From an uncultured bacterium (GTDB lineage: Bacteria > Edwardsbacteria > AC1 > EtOH8), in contig CALMGM010000005.1 of assembly GCA_937863685.1 (NCBI GenBank), positions 1,138,217 through 1,202,216 of the forward strand: 64,000 nt of DNA, given 5' to 3'. Positions 25,268 to 33,627 of the stretch are shown one piece after another. A program made the position numbers and the translations under genes. Numbering within the stretch: position 1 is the stretch's first letter; each line of letters starts with the position of its first letter. Below the pieces are notes generated by a model. The model searched no databases, had not been told where the DNA came from, and worked only from the letters and a program-made list of their open reading frames with translations.

Positions 25268-25822
25268 ATGATTCAGGCAAAATCGGGCGATCTGGTGAAA
25301 GTGCATTACACGGGAACCTTTGAAGACGGAAAGGTATTCGATTCCTCCGAAGGCGGCGATCCGTTGGAGTTCATTCTGGGCTCGGGCCAGGTGATTCCGG
25401 GCTTCGATAAGGCCATCGAGGGAATGAAAGTAGACGAGAGTAAAAAAGTGACCATCCCGGCCGACCAGGCCTACGGGCCGCACCATGCCAAAATGGTGGT
25501 GGAGGTGGAGCTGGACAAGTTCGGCCCCAATGCCAAACCGGAGCTGGGCAAGCGGGTACATTTGAGCATGGAGGACGGCCAGCATGTGCCGGTGACCATC
25601 ACCGCCATCAGCCAGACCCACGCCACCCTGGACGCCAACCACCCGCTGGCCGGCAAGGATCTGACCTTCGATCTTAAGCTGGTCGAGGCCGGTGAGGTGC
25701 CCGAAAGCTATCACAAGGGCTGCGGGGGCTGCGGCGGGGGACACGGCGATTGCGGGCACGACCACGAAAATGATCATGAACATGAGCATGGAAGCTGCTG
25801 CGGGGGCTGCGAGGACAAGTAA
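25268..25822 (+). CDS. slyD: FKBP-type peptidyl-prolyl isomerase SlyD
   Basis: 184 residues. The FKBP domain (VKVHYTGTFEDGKVFDSSE, then PLEFILGSGQVIPGFDKAIEGM) is split by an insert-in-flap chaperone domain (about 70-125, from AYGPHHAKMVVEVELDKF), and NHPLAGKDLTFDLKLVEA closes the fold. The C-terminal ~35 residues are a Gly/His/Cys-rich tail (CGGCGGGHGDCGHDH and HEHEHGSCCGGC), the nickel- and metal-binding tail known from SlyD. It folds proline-limited proteins in the cytoplasm and may store or deliver metal to metalloenzymes. A WG-repeat gene follows after 19 bases. Confidence 0.95.
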   Translation: MIQAKSGDLVKVHYTGTFEDGKVFDSSEGGDPLEFILGSGQVIPGFDKAIEGMKVDESKKVTIPADQAYGPHHAKMVVEVELDKFGPNAKPELGKRVHLSMEDGQHVPVTITAISQTHATLDANHPLAGKDLTFDLKLVEAGEVPESYHKGCGGCGGGHGDCGHDHENDHEHEHGSCCGGCEDK

Positions 25823-25841
25823 CAAACCGACGGAGGTTAAG

Positions 25842-27050
25842 ATGAAAAAGGCCGTTGTCTTTTTAGCGGGCCTGATCATAATGGCCGGGCCGCTGGCCAT
25901 CGGGGCTGATGACCAGGTAAAGCTGTTTCCCGTCATGTCAGCCGGCAAGTTCGGCTATATCAACGCCCGGGGCAGGATGACCATAAAGCCGGAGTTCGAC
26001 TGGGCTTTTAATTTCACCGAGGGGCTGGCCCTGGTCAACATCGGCGGCAGCAAGAACGAGATGGGCTATGTGATCGGCGGAAAATGGGGGTATATTAATC
26101 CCCAGGGTAGGATCGTCATCAATCCGCAGTTCGACGATGCCAAGGATTTTTCCCAGGGGCTGGCGTTGGTCAACATCGGGGGAAAGGTCAACGAGCTGGG
26201 GCTGTTGTCGGACGGCAAGCGGGGGTACATAGATCGCCAGGGCAAGATGGTGGTGGACCCGCAGTACGACGATGCCCGCAGTTTCTCCCAGGGATTGGCC
26301 CTGGTCCGGCTGAACGACAGGTACGGCTACATAGACCAGCAGGGCAAGGTGGTCATCGAGATAAAATACAACGATGCCCGAAATTTCTCCGAAGGGCTGG
26401 CCCCGGTCAGGGAGAACGACAAATACGGATATATAGATCAAACCGGCAAAATGATCATCGAGGCGAAATTTGTATACGCCTCCAATTTTTCCCAGAGCCG
26501 GGCGGTGGTGCGGCTGGATGACAAGATCTGGTTCATAGATAAAACCGGGAACAAGATCAGCCAATTATATTTTGAGGATGCCAACGCCTTTTCGGAAGGG
26601 CTGGCTTCGGTCAAAAGCGGCCAAAAATGGGGCTATATAGATACTTTGGGGACCCTGGCCATTGCTCCGCACTTTGACGCCGGTTCGGATTTCCACCAGG
26701 GACTGGCCGCGGTCAGGGTGGGCGGCAAGCGGGGCTACATCAACCGGACCGGCGAAGTGGTGATCGTTCCCCAATACGACGGAGCCATGGACTTCTCAGA
26801 GGGGCTGGCCCTGGTCAACAAAGGGGGAAAGATGAACGAGAACGGCATCGTGTCGGGCGGCAGGTGGGGTTTCATCGATCAGAAAGGCCGGATGGTCATA
26901 GAGAACAAATTCGATTTCGCCTGGGATTTTAAGGAGGGGTTGGCTTTGGTGAACATCGGTGGGGAGATGAACCCCAAGGGCAGCGTCACCGGAGGGGTGT
27001 GGGGGTATGTCAACAAGGTCGGGAGGTTAGTTTTTAAGGGGAAGAAATAA
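25842..27050 (+). CDS. Exported WG-repeat protein
   Basis: 402 residues from ATG 25842 (CGGAGG upstream). A signal peptide (KKAVVFLAGLIIMAGPLAIGA) is followed by about nine WG/KWG repeats of 40-50 residues with the pattern K-x-G-Y-I-x2-x-G-x-hydrophobic-V-I-x-P-x-F/Y-D-x-A-x-x-F-S-x-G-L-A (for example KFGYINARGRMTIKPEFDWA). Such repeats form beta-rich surface or periplasmic proteins of unknown function. Several repeats carry a longer loop (NIGGSKNEMG, NIGGKVNELG, NKGGKMNENG), suggesting duplication of repeat pairs. Probably cotranscribed with slyD. Confidence 0.85.
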   Translation: MKKAVVFLAGLIIMAGPLAIGADDQVKLFPVMSAGKFGYINARGRMTIKPEFDWAFNFTEGLALVNIGGSKNEMGYVIGGKWGYINPQGRIVINPQFDDAKDFSQGLALVNIGGKVNELGLLSDGKRGYIDRQGKMVVDPQYDDARSFSQGLALVRLNDRYGYIDQQGKVVIEIKYNDARNFSEGLAPVRENDKYGYIDQTGKMIIEAKFVYASNFSQSRAVVRLDDKIWFIDKTGNKISQLYFEDANAFSEGLASVKSGQKWGYIDTLGTLAIAPHFDAGSDFHQGLAAVRVGGKRGYINRTGEVVIVPQYDGAMDFSEGLALVNKGGKMNENGIVSGGRWGFIDQKGRMVIENKFDFAWDFKEGLALVNIGGEMNPKGSVTGGVWGYVNKVGRLVFKGKK

Positions 27051-27149
27051 TAGCGTTATTAGTTTAAAGTTGACAGTTTACAGTGAAATAATTAGGTCAT
27101 TCTGAGTGATCTTCCTGCTCAACAAACCGAAGAATCTGAGTAAAATATT

Positions 27150-27728
27150 ATGCTCAAAGATCTAATATTGAAGAACCGAAGCTACCGACGGTTCGATCAG
27201 AATCACAAGATCGATCTGCCTACCCTGCGGGAACTGGTGGAACTGGCCAGGCTGTCTGGCTCGGCCGGCAACCTCCAGCCTCTAAAGTATATTCTCGTTG
27301 CCGATCCCAATATCAATGAGGATATTTTCCCTTTTATGGCCTGGGCTAAATACCTGAAGGACTGGAAGGGCCCAACCCAGGGAGAACGGCCTTCGGCCTA
27401 TATCGTGATGTTGTGGGACACATTCATCTGCCCCAGCAAGATGCATTACGACGCCGGGATATGCGCCCAGAGCATCCTGTTGGGAGCGGTGGAGAAAGGT
27501 TTGGGCGGGTGCATGCTGGCCTCGGTCAACAGTGAGGGATTGAGGAAAGTGCTTGAGATCGATGAGAGATACGAGATACCGCTGGTGATAGCCCTGGGCA
27601 AGCCGGCCGAAACAGTGGTGATAGATGATATCGGCCCGGACGGGAGGATCGAATACTGGCGGGACGACAAGCAGGTGCACCATGTGCCGAAAAGAAGAAC
27701 AGAGGATATGATCGTCAAAGAATATTGA
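27150..27728 (+). CDS. Nitroreductase-family flavoprotein
   Basis: 192 residues: LILKNRSYRRFDQ (FMN-binding Arg and Ser near the start), ELARLSGSAGNLQPLKYI (the conserved S-x-x-N-x-Q-P), and the C-terminal AGICAQSILLGAVEKGLGGCML plus VIALGKPAE. These FMN enzymes use NAD(P)H to reduce quinones, nitro groups or other acceptors; the true substrate is not readable. It has a terminator right behind it and looks monocistronic. Confidence 0.88.
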   Translation: MLKDLILKNRSYRRFDQNHKIDLPTLRELVELARLSGSAGNLQPLKYILVADPNINEDIFPFMAWAKYLKDWKGPTQGERPSAYIVMLWDTFICPSKMHYDAGICAQSILLGAVEKGLGGCMLASVNSEGLRKVLEIDERYEIPLVIALGKPAETVVIDDIGPDGRIEYWRDDKQVHHVPKRRTEDMIVKEY

Positions 27729-27742
27729 TAAATTATTCCTAA

Positions 27743-27768
27743 AAGCCCCGGGGAACCGGGGCTTTTTT
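27743..27768 (+). terminator. Terminator after the nitroreductase gene
   Basis: AAGCCCCGG, GGAA loop, CCGGGGCTT followed by TTTTGTTC. Confidence 0.9.
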
Positions 27769-27823
27769 GTTCGCCATAAATAAGTTGTTGTAACTGTCGC
27801 GTAATAAAAAGTGGCATATGAGC

Positions 27824-27853
27824 CTGGATTCCTGCTTTCGCAGGAATGACAAG
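27824..27853. repeat. Dispersed palindrome (dRS3-like), TCCTGC variant
   Basis: CTGGATTCCTGC, loop, GCAGGAATGACAAG: the stem base change C to T is matched by G to A on the other arm. Confidence 0.8.
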
Positions 27854-27962
27854 GTTTCTTATTATTTTTAAGTTAAATAAAATAATCGGGAATATTATTC
27901 TCCGGCGGGCGGTATATAGGGCAGTCAACTCAATAATCAACTATAAACCGGAGAGAACGAAG

Positions 27963-29852
27963 ATGAAAAGCAGGATCTTCCCCCTGATCGCAGCCGCGTT
28001 GCTGGCCCTTATATCGGCCGGCATGATCGGCGCCGCCGGAACAGGCATCATCTCATGCAAGGTGGTCGACAGCGCCAATGGCAATCTGCTGGCCGGGGTC
28101 ACATTGATAATCCCGGGCACCTCGTATGTGGCGGTCTCGGACAAGGCCGGGCACTACCAGTTCACCGGCATACCTGAGGGAACATACAAGGTTCAGGCTT
28201 CCCTGGCCGGCTATCAGACCCAGTCCCAAAAGGTCAAGGTGAAAGCCAATTCCACGGTCAAATTGGAATTCAAATTGAAAAAGCCTGGTAAAACCATTTT
28301 GCAGAATCTTGGCTTGGTCAAAGATGAGGCCAAGTTTCCGGCTTCACGTGCTTCCAAGACCGTTTGTTATGAGATGGCCCCTTCGGCCTGCGACCAGACA
28401 GGCGGTTATTATCTTCCGCCGGATTACAACACCGAGGAATATTCCCGGATCTATGAGAACCGCTTTCTGGAGGTCACCCAGAACCCGCTATCCACCTTCT
28501 CCATCGACGTGGATCCGGCCAGCTATGCCAACGTCCGCCGCTTCCTCAATTACGGGCAGATGCCGCCCAAGGATGCGGTCCGCATCGAGGAGCTGATCAA
28601 TTATTTCGATTATAATTATCCCCTGCCGGATGACGGCCGGCCCTTCTCCATCATCACCAATGCCGCCCCCTGCCCCTGGAACAACGGCCACCGGCTGGTC
28701 AGGATAGGGATCAAGGGCAAGGAGATATCCCGGGAAAAGCTGCCCCCCACCAACCTGGTCTTCCTGATAGACGTCTCCGGCTCCATGCAGAGCCCGGACA
28801 AACTGCCCCTTTTAAAATCGGCCTTCAAGATGCTGGTCAACCAGCTGCGGCCCCAGGACCGCATCGCCATCGCAGTCTACGCCAGTTCCGAGGGCCTGGT
28901 ACTGCCGTCCACCTCGGGCAAAGACAAGAAGGCCATTCTCGACATCCTTGACAAACTGGAGGCCGGGGGCTGCACCGCCGGGGCGGCCGGGATCCAACTG
29001 GCCTACAAGGTGGCCGGAGAGAACTTCATCAAGGGCGGCAACAACCGGGTCATTTTAGCCACCGACGGAGATTTCAACGTGGGGGTCTCATCCACCTCGG
29101 AGCTGATCAGGATGATAGAGCAGAAGCGGGAGGCCGGGATATTCCTCTCGGTGCTGGGCTTCGGCGGCGGCAACCTCAAGGACTCCCGGATGGAACAGCT
29201 GGCCGACAAGGGCAACGGCAACTACGCCTACATCGACAACATCACCGAGGCCAAAAAGGTGCTGGTCAACCAGATGGCCGGGACCTTGTTCACCATCGCC
29301 AAGGACGTCAAGATCCAGGTGGAGTTCAATCCGGCCAAGGTCAAGGCCTACAAGCTGATCGGGTACGAGAACCGGATGCTGAACAAGGAGGACTTCAACG
29401 ACGACAAGAAGGACGCCGGGGAGCTGGGGGTGGGCCACACCGTCACCGCGCTCTACGAACTGGTGCCGGCCGGGTCGATGGAAAGAATTTCCAATGTCGA
29501 TGATCTCAAATACCAGAAGATTGAGGCAAAACCAAGCGGCAGCTTCTCCGGAGAGCTGATGACCGTCAAGCTGCGCTACAAGGACCCCGACGGCCAGGCC
29601 AGCAAGCTGATATCCAGACCGGTTCGCGATGATAATGACGAAATGGCAAAGATGCCAGAGGACCTGCGCTTTGCCTCGGCGGTAGCCGAGTTCGGTCTAT
29701 TACTTAGGGATTCGGAGCACAAGGGAAGCTCCAGCTACCGCCAGGTGCTGGAGCTGGCCAGAAATTCCAGAGGAAATGACACCGAGGGCTACCGGGCCGA
29801 GTTCATCAAGCTGGTGGAGGCCGCCAGCCAGTTGGCTGACAAGCAGGACTGA
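27963..29852 (+). CDS. Exported VWA-domain protein (YfbK-like) with carboxypeptidase-regulatory-like domain
   Basis: 629 residues from ATG 27963 (GGAGAG upstream). Signal peptide, then a CarboxypepD_reg-like beta-sandwich (about 30-110: CKVVDSANGNLLAGVTLIIPG), a linker, a YfbK N-terminal segment (NPLSTFSIDVDPASYANVRRFL), a von Willebrand A domain with the MIDAS motif FLIDVSGSMQSPDK (about 255-430), and the C-terminal DUF3520 region (ALYELVPAG). It probably acts in the periplasm or at the surface in metal-dependent protein binding. The N-terminal domain is the kind found in surface proteins of Bacteroidetes-like bacteria. Confidence 0.9.
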   Translation: MKSRIFPLIAAALLALISAGMIGAAGTGIISCKVVDSANGNLLAGVTLIIPGTSYVAVSDKAGHYQFTGIPEGTYKVQASLAGYQTQSQKVKVKANSTVKLEFKLKKPGKTILQNLGLVKDEAKFPASRASKTVCYEMAPSACDQTGGYYLPPDYNTEEYSRIYENRFLEVTQNPLSTFSIDVDPASYANVRRFLNYGQMPPKDAVRIEELINYFDYNYPLPDDGRPFSIITNAAPCPWNNGHRLVRIGIKGKEISREKLPPTNLVFLIDVSGSMQSPDKLPLLKSAFKMLVNQLRPQDRIAIAVYASSEGLVLPSTSGKDKKAILDILDKLEAGGCTAGAAGIQLAYKVAGENFIKGGNNRVILATDGDFNVGVSSTSELIRMIEQKREAGIFLSVLGFGGGNLKDSRMEQLADKGNGNYAYIDNITEAKKVLVNQMAGTLFTIAKDVKIQVEFNPAKVKAYKLIGYENRMLNKEDFNDDKKDAGELGVGHTVTALYELVPAGSMERISNVDDLKYQKIEAKPSGSFSGELMTVKLRYKDPDGQASKLISRPVRDDNDEMAKMPEDLRFASAVAEFGLLLRDSEHKGSSSYRQVLELARNSRGNDTEGYRAEFIKLVEAASQLADKQD

Positions 29853-29869
29853 TGAGATAAAAAACTCCG

Positions 29870-29897
29870 AGCCGTGCTTTTGGGCACGGCTTTTTTA
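29870..29897 (+). terminator. Terminator after the VWA gene
   Basis: GCCGTGC, loop, GCACGGC followed by TTTTTTATT. Confidence 0.9.
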
Positions 29898-29913
29898 TTG
29901 GCGAAAATGTTGC

Positions 29914-30062
29914 TTGACTTTGATTTTGAATTCAGGTATCTTAGATAGAAAAGAGGCTGATAAAAATTGTCATCCTGAGGGAACTTCAAAACCGAACAGG
30001 TTGGAGAATGACAGGTCACCCATTCGATTTGTCAAGCATGTTTGTTTTCTCAGGGTGACAAA
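29914..30062 (+). promoter_or_regulatory. Probable nadE promoter and repeat-containing leader
   Basis: TTGACT (29914-29919), 17-bp spacer, TATCTT (29937-29942). The leader then holds an inverted pair, TGTCATCCTGAG (about 29969) and CTCAGGGTGACA (about 30049), with CACCCATTCGATTTGTC between; the same block occurs at the end of the acyltransferase gene near 17692. Confidence 0.5.
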
Positions 30063-30092
30063 GTGCATTGGTTAATATTTAAGGATATTAAA

Positions 30093-31733
30093 TTGAAGAT
30101 AACCATCTGCCAACTCAATCCCACGGTCGGTGATGTCGAGGGCAATGCAAAAAAGATCACCGGCATGTTGGCCCAAACCAAAGCACAGAGACCGGATCTG
30201 ATAATCTTTCCGGAACTGTTTCTCACCGGATATCCGCCCCGCGACCTGTTGGAGAAGGAGTGGTTCATACAACGCTGCAGCGCAGCCATCAGGGAACTGA
30301 CCGAGGCTTCCAGGGATTATCCGGAGACCGGCATCCTCTTCGGCGCACCCACCACGACGGGAAGGGATACCGGCAAGGGGCTTTTCAATTCGGCGGTTCT
30401 CGTCCATAACGGGAAAGTCACCTGCCGTCATAAGACGCTGCTGCCCAGCTATGACGTGTTCGACGAGGCCAGATATTTCGATCCGGCAGATTCTGTGGGC
30501 TTGGTCGATTTCAAGGGCGAAAAGCTGGGCATAACCATCTGCGAGGATGCCTGGAACCATCCCGATCTGTGGCCCAAGCGCAAGCCTTACGATTACGACC
30601 CGGCGGCCGACCTGGCCAAGATGGGCGCCACTCTGCTGATAAACATCTCGGCCTCGCCTTTTGAGGCCGGCAAGGAAAGGACCAGATTCGAATTGATCGG
30701 GCGACACGCCCAAAAGCACGGATTGCCGTTCATCTATGTCAATCAGATCGGCGGCAACGACGAGCTGGTGTTCGACGGCCGGAGTTTCGGAGTGGACAAG
30801 AACGGGCAAATGGCTTGGTCTCTGCCAGCCTTCCAGGAAGATGTGGTGACCATCGACAGTTCCCTGCCCGGCAAACCGGCCGAGCCTCCGGTTCATGATG
30901 AGATAGAATCCATTTATTTGGCTCTCAGGCTGGGGGTGAGGGACTATTTCCGCAAGTGCGGTTTCAACCGGGCAGTAGTGGGACTTTCGGGGGGAATCGA
31001 TTCGGCGGTGGTGGCGGCCGTAGCCGCCGAAGCCTTGGGACCGGAGAATGTGCTGGGGATCACCATGCCGTCTCCCTTCTCGTCGCAGGGAAGCGTGGAC
31101 GATTCCCGCAAACTGGCTGGCAAGCTGGGCATTGAGCTCGAGGAGATATCCATCACTGAGATCTACGAGAAATACCTGGAGATACTGGAACCCCATTTCG
31201 AAGGCCGGACGCCGGACATCGCCGAGGAGAACATCCAGGCCCGGATCCGGGGGAATATACTGATGGCCTTCTCCAACAAGTTCGGGCACCTGGTGCTGAC
31301 CACCGGCAATAAAAGCGAGCTGGCGGTGGGCTACTGCACGCTGTACGGCGACATGAGCGGCGGACTGGCGGTGATCTCGGACTTGCCCAAGACCACGGTC
31401 TACCGGCTGGCCGACCATATCAATCGCGAGCGGGAGGTAATCCCCCGGGTCATAATCACCAAGGCCCCGTCAGCCGAGCTGAGGACCGGCCAGAAGGACC
31501 AGGACACCCTGCCGCCTTACGACGTCTTGGACAGGATACTGGAGGGCAACTTGGAAGATGGTTTATCTATCGATCAACTAGTCGGGCAAGGGCTTGAAAG
31601 AGAGACCGTTGAATGGGTGGTAAGAACCGTCCGGCAGAACGAATACAAGCGCCGACAGGCGGCCCCGGGAATCAAAGTTACCGGCAAGGCCTTCGGCGGA
31701 GGACGCCGGATGCCGATAGCGGCCAGGTATTGA
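30093..31733 (+). CDS. nadE: Glutamine-hydrolysing NAD+ synthase
   Basis: 546 residues from TTG 30093 (MKITICQLNPTVGD), with AAGGAT about 8 bases upstream; the track's 30042 start adds a repeat-encoded tail. The N-terminal nitrilase-type glutaminase has its Glu (FPELFLTGYPPRDLLE), Lys (CRHKTLLPSYDVFDE) and Cys (ITICEDAWN). The C-terminal synthetase has the ATP-binding loop VVGLSGGIDSAVVAAVA and the NAD-site part LVLTTGNKSELAVGYCTLYGDM. It amidates nicotinate adenine dinucleotide in the last step of NAD+ synthesis. It has no operon partner. The 179-bp gap after it shows no gene. Confidence 0.95.
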   Translation: MKITICQLNPTVGDVEGNAKKITGMLAQTKAQRPDLIIFPELFLTGYPPRDLLEKEWFIQRCSAAIRELTEASRDYPETGILFGAPTTTGRDTGKGLFNSAVLVHNGKVTCRHKTLLPSYDVFDEARYFDPADSVGLVDFKGEKLGITICEDAWNHPDLWPKRKPYDYDPAADLAKMGATLLINISASPFEAGKERTRFELIGRHAQKHGLPFIYVNQIGGNDELVFDGRSFGVDKNGQMAWSLPAFQEDVVTIDSSLPGKPAEPPVHDEIESIYLALRLGVRDYFRKCGFNRAVVGLSGGIDSAVVAAVAAEALGPENVLGITMPSPFSSQGSVDDSRKLAGKLGIELEEISITEIYEKYLEILEPHFEGRTPDIAEENIQARIRGNILMAFSNKFGHLVLTTGNKSELAVGYCTLYGDMSGGLAVISDLPKTTVYRLADHINREREVIPRVIITKAPSAELRTGQKDQDTLPPYDVLDRILEGNLEDGLSIDQLVGQGLERETVEWVVRTVRQNEYKRRQAAPGIKVTGKAFGGGRRMPIAARY

Positions 31734-31912
31734 ACATAATAAACAAGATTTTCGTCCGAAAATTGATCCGGATGCAGAAAATATTCAATATCCGGCAACT
31801 AAGGTATTTCGAAGCCAGAAATCAGGATATCCCTTATTGTGTCTTCATGGAAAATATTGTAGTGTAATAAACAATTAAGGACCGGCTAAATTCAGAAATA
31901 GGAGGAGAAAGC

Positions 31913-32776
31913 ATGGCCTCTCAGGTAGCTCTTAAATTGAAGTGCCCCGCCTGCCGCAAGAGCCTGATGGACAAGGCACACAAGATCGACGACCAATCCG
32001 CCATCGATCTGAGGGTGGATGTCAAGGGGAAAAAGGGTTGGATGAGGCTCTCCCCGGTCTACGGCAGCTATAAGATTGAAAGCAAATTTCCCATCGCCAA
32101 GGATACAGTAGTAAAAATATCTTGCCCCCATTGTCAGGCTATTCTGACCGATCACACCGAATGCGATATCTGCAGGGCTCCTATGGTGCCGATGATGCTG
32201 GAGGAGGGGGGCAGGGTCTTCATCTGCTCCCGTAAAGGTTGCAAGAAACATTTCCTGGAGTTCGAGGATGTGGACAAGGCGCTGACCAAATTCTACGATA
32301 CTTATGCTCTGGGCGGAGAGCGGCAGAGAGCCCTGCAAGGCATGAAAAGGCCGGCAGTCGAGGAGCCAGACGCAAAAGAGATCATGGCCAGCGGCAGTTT
32401 TCTGCAGTCCTATTGCCCGCATTGCAAACATACTTTGATAAATCACTGCTCATTGACCTTTACGGTGGTGGGCCGGGGCGGGGAAGAGGGGATGCTGCTG
32501 CTATCGCCCTATCTTAACGTATTCACCAACAGCTCGACCATCGAGATACCCCACGGGGAGGAGGTCAAGGACCTGCGGTGCCCGCATTGCGATCACTCCC
32601 TGCTGGAGAAGCTCAAGAAATGCGAGCGGTGCGGATCGCGGATAGCCAAGATCACGGTGGGAGCCATGCACAAACTTATCACCTTCTTCATCTGCCTCCG
32701 CAAGGGCTGCACCTGGCATGGCATCTCGGGTGAGGATACCAAACTGATAATGCTGGAAGACAGCCAGGAGTGGTAA
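31913..32776 (+). CDS. Double zinc-ribbon protein linked to Nfn
   Basis: 287 residues with a strong GGAGGAG ribosome site. It consists of two copies of one module of ~120 residues. Each has a first CxxC (LKCPACRKSL; SYCPHCKHTL), a ~50-residue beta part ending in LSP, a second CxxC (ISCPHCQAIL; LRCPHCDHSL), a third CxxC (CDICRAP; CERCGSR), and a C-terminal C-x4-C (FICSRKGCKKHF; FICLRKGCTWHGIS). The same module forms the N-terminus of the NfnB-like protein two genes downstream. It likely binds zinc or iron. It ends 1 base before nfnA. Function unknown. Confidence 0.8.
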   Translation: MASQVALKLKCPACRKSLMDKAHKIDDQSAIDLRVDVKGKKGWMRLSPVYGSYKIESKFPIAKDTVVKISCPHCQAILTDHTECDICRAPMVPMMLEEGGRVFICSRKGCKKHFLEFEDVDKALTKFYDTYALGGERQRALQGMKRPAVEEPDAKEIMASGSFLQSYCPHCKHTLINHCSLTFTVVGRGGEEGMLLLSPYLNVFTNSSTIEIPHGEEVKDLRCPHCDHSLLEKLKKCERCGSRIAKITVGAMHKLITFFICLRKGCTWHGISGEDTKLIMLEDSQEW

Positions 32777-32777
32777 G

Positions 32778-33614
32778 ATGTATCCGATAATAGACCGCCA
32801 GGAACTGGCCAAGGGCAACATGGTGCTGATCACGGTGGAGGCCCCCCAGATCGCCCGCAAGATCAAGCCCGGGCAATTCGTGGTACTGAGGATCAACGAG
32901 ACCGGCGAGCGGATCCCCCTGACCGTGGCCTACAAGGACCTGTCCCACGGCACCATCACCATCATCTTCATGGTGATCGGAAAATCCACCGCCCTGCTGG
33001 GGTCGCTCAAGGTGGGCGACGCCATCAAGGACCTGGTGGGTCCGCTGGGCGTCACCGAGGAGTTCACCAAACTGGGGACCATCGTCGGCATAGGAGGCGG
33101 CTCGGGCATTGCGGTGCTGCATCATCTGCTGCAGGGCTATGGGGCCGCCGGCAACAAGCTGGTGGGCATCATCGGCGCCCGGGAGCGGGACCTTCTGATT
33201 CTGGAGGATGAGATGAAAACCCTCTGCCAGCAGCTGATCGTCGTTACCGATGACGGCAGCTACGGGATGCACGGTCTGGTGACCGACGCCCTGAAGACCC
33301 TGGTGGAGCGGGACAATCCGGAGCCGATAGACCTGGTGATCGCGGTGGGGCCGCTGGTGATGATGCGGGCGGTGTGCCAGCAGACCAAGCTGTATAATAT
33401 CAAGACCCTGGTCAGCCTGAACCCGGTGATGGTGGACGCCACCGGAATGTGCGGGGCCTGCCGGGTATCGGTGGGGGGAAAGACCCGTTTCGCCTGCGTC
33501 GAGGGGCCGCATTTCGACGGGCATCAGGTGGATTTCGACGAACTGATCCAGCGCAACAACACCTACGGCAGGGACGAGAAGACCTCGCTCCTGTTCTCCA
33601 TCAGAGCCAAATGA
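32778..33614 (+). CDS. nfnA: NfnA/SudB-like ferredoxin-NADP+ reductase subunit alpha
   Basis: 278 residues. A ferredoxin reductase-type FAD domain (PGQFVVLRINETGERIPLTV: the R-x-P-L-T flavin motif), an NAD(H)-binding domain (IVGIGGGSGIAVLHHLL), and near the end the [2Fe-2S] motif DATGMCGACRVSVGGKTRFAC, the Asp plus three Cys set of NfnA. With NfnB it forms the NADH-dependent reduced ferredoxin:NADP+ oxidoreductase, which couples NADPH formation to ferredoxin and NADH by bifurcation. Related SudB proteins were first described as sulfide dehydrogenase. It sits between the zinc-ribbon gene (1 base) and nfnB (13 bases). Confidence 0.92.
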   Translation: MYPIIDRQELAKGNMVLITVEAPQIARKIKPGQFVVLRINETGERIPLTVAYKDLSHGTITIIFMVIGKSTALLGSLKVGDAIKDLVGPLGVTEEFTKLGTIVGIGGGSGIAVLHHLLQGYGAAGNKLVGIIGARERDLLILEDEMKTLCQQLIVVTDDGSYGMHGLVTDALKTLVERDNPEPIDLVIAVGPLVMMRAVCQQTKLYNIKTLVSLNPVMVDATGMCGACRVSVGGKTRFACVEGPHFDGHQVDFDELIQRNNTYGRDEKTSLLFSIRAK

Positions 33615-33627
33615 TAATGAGCCGATC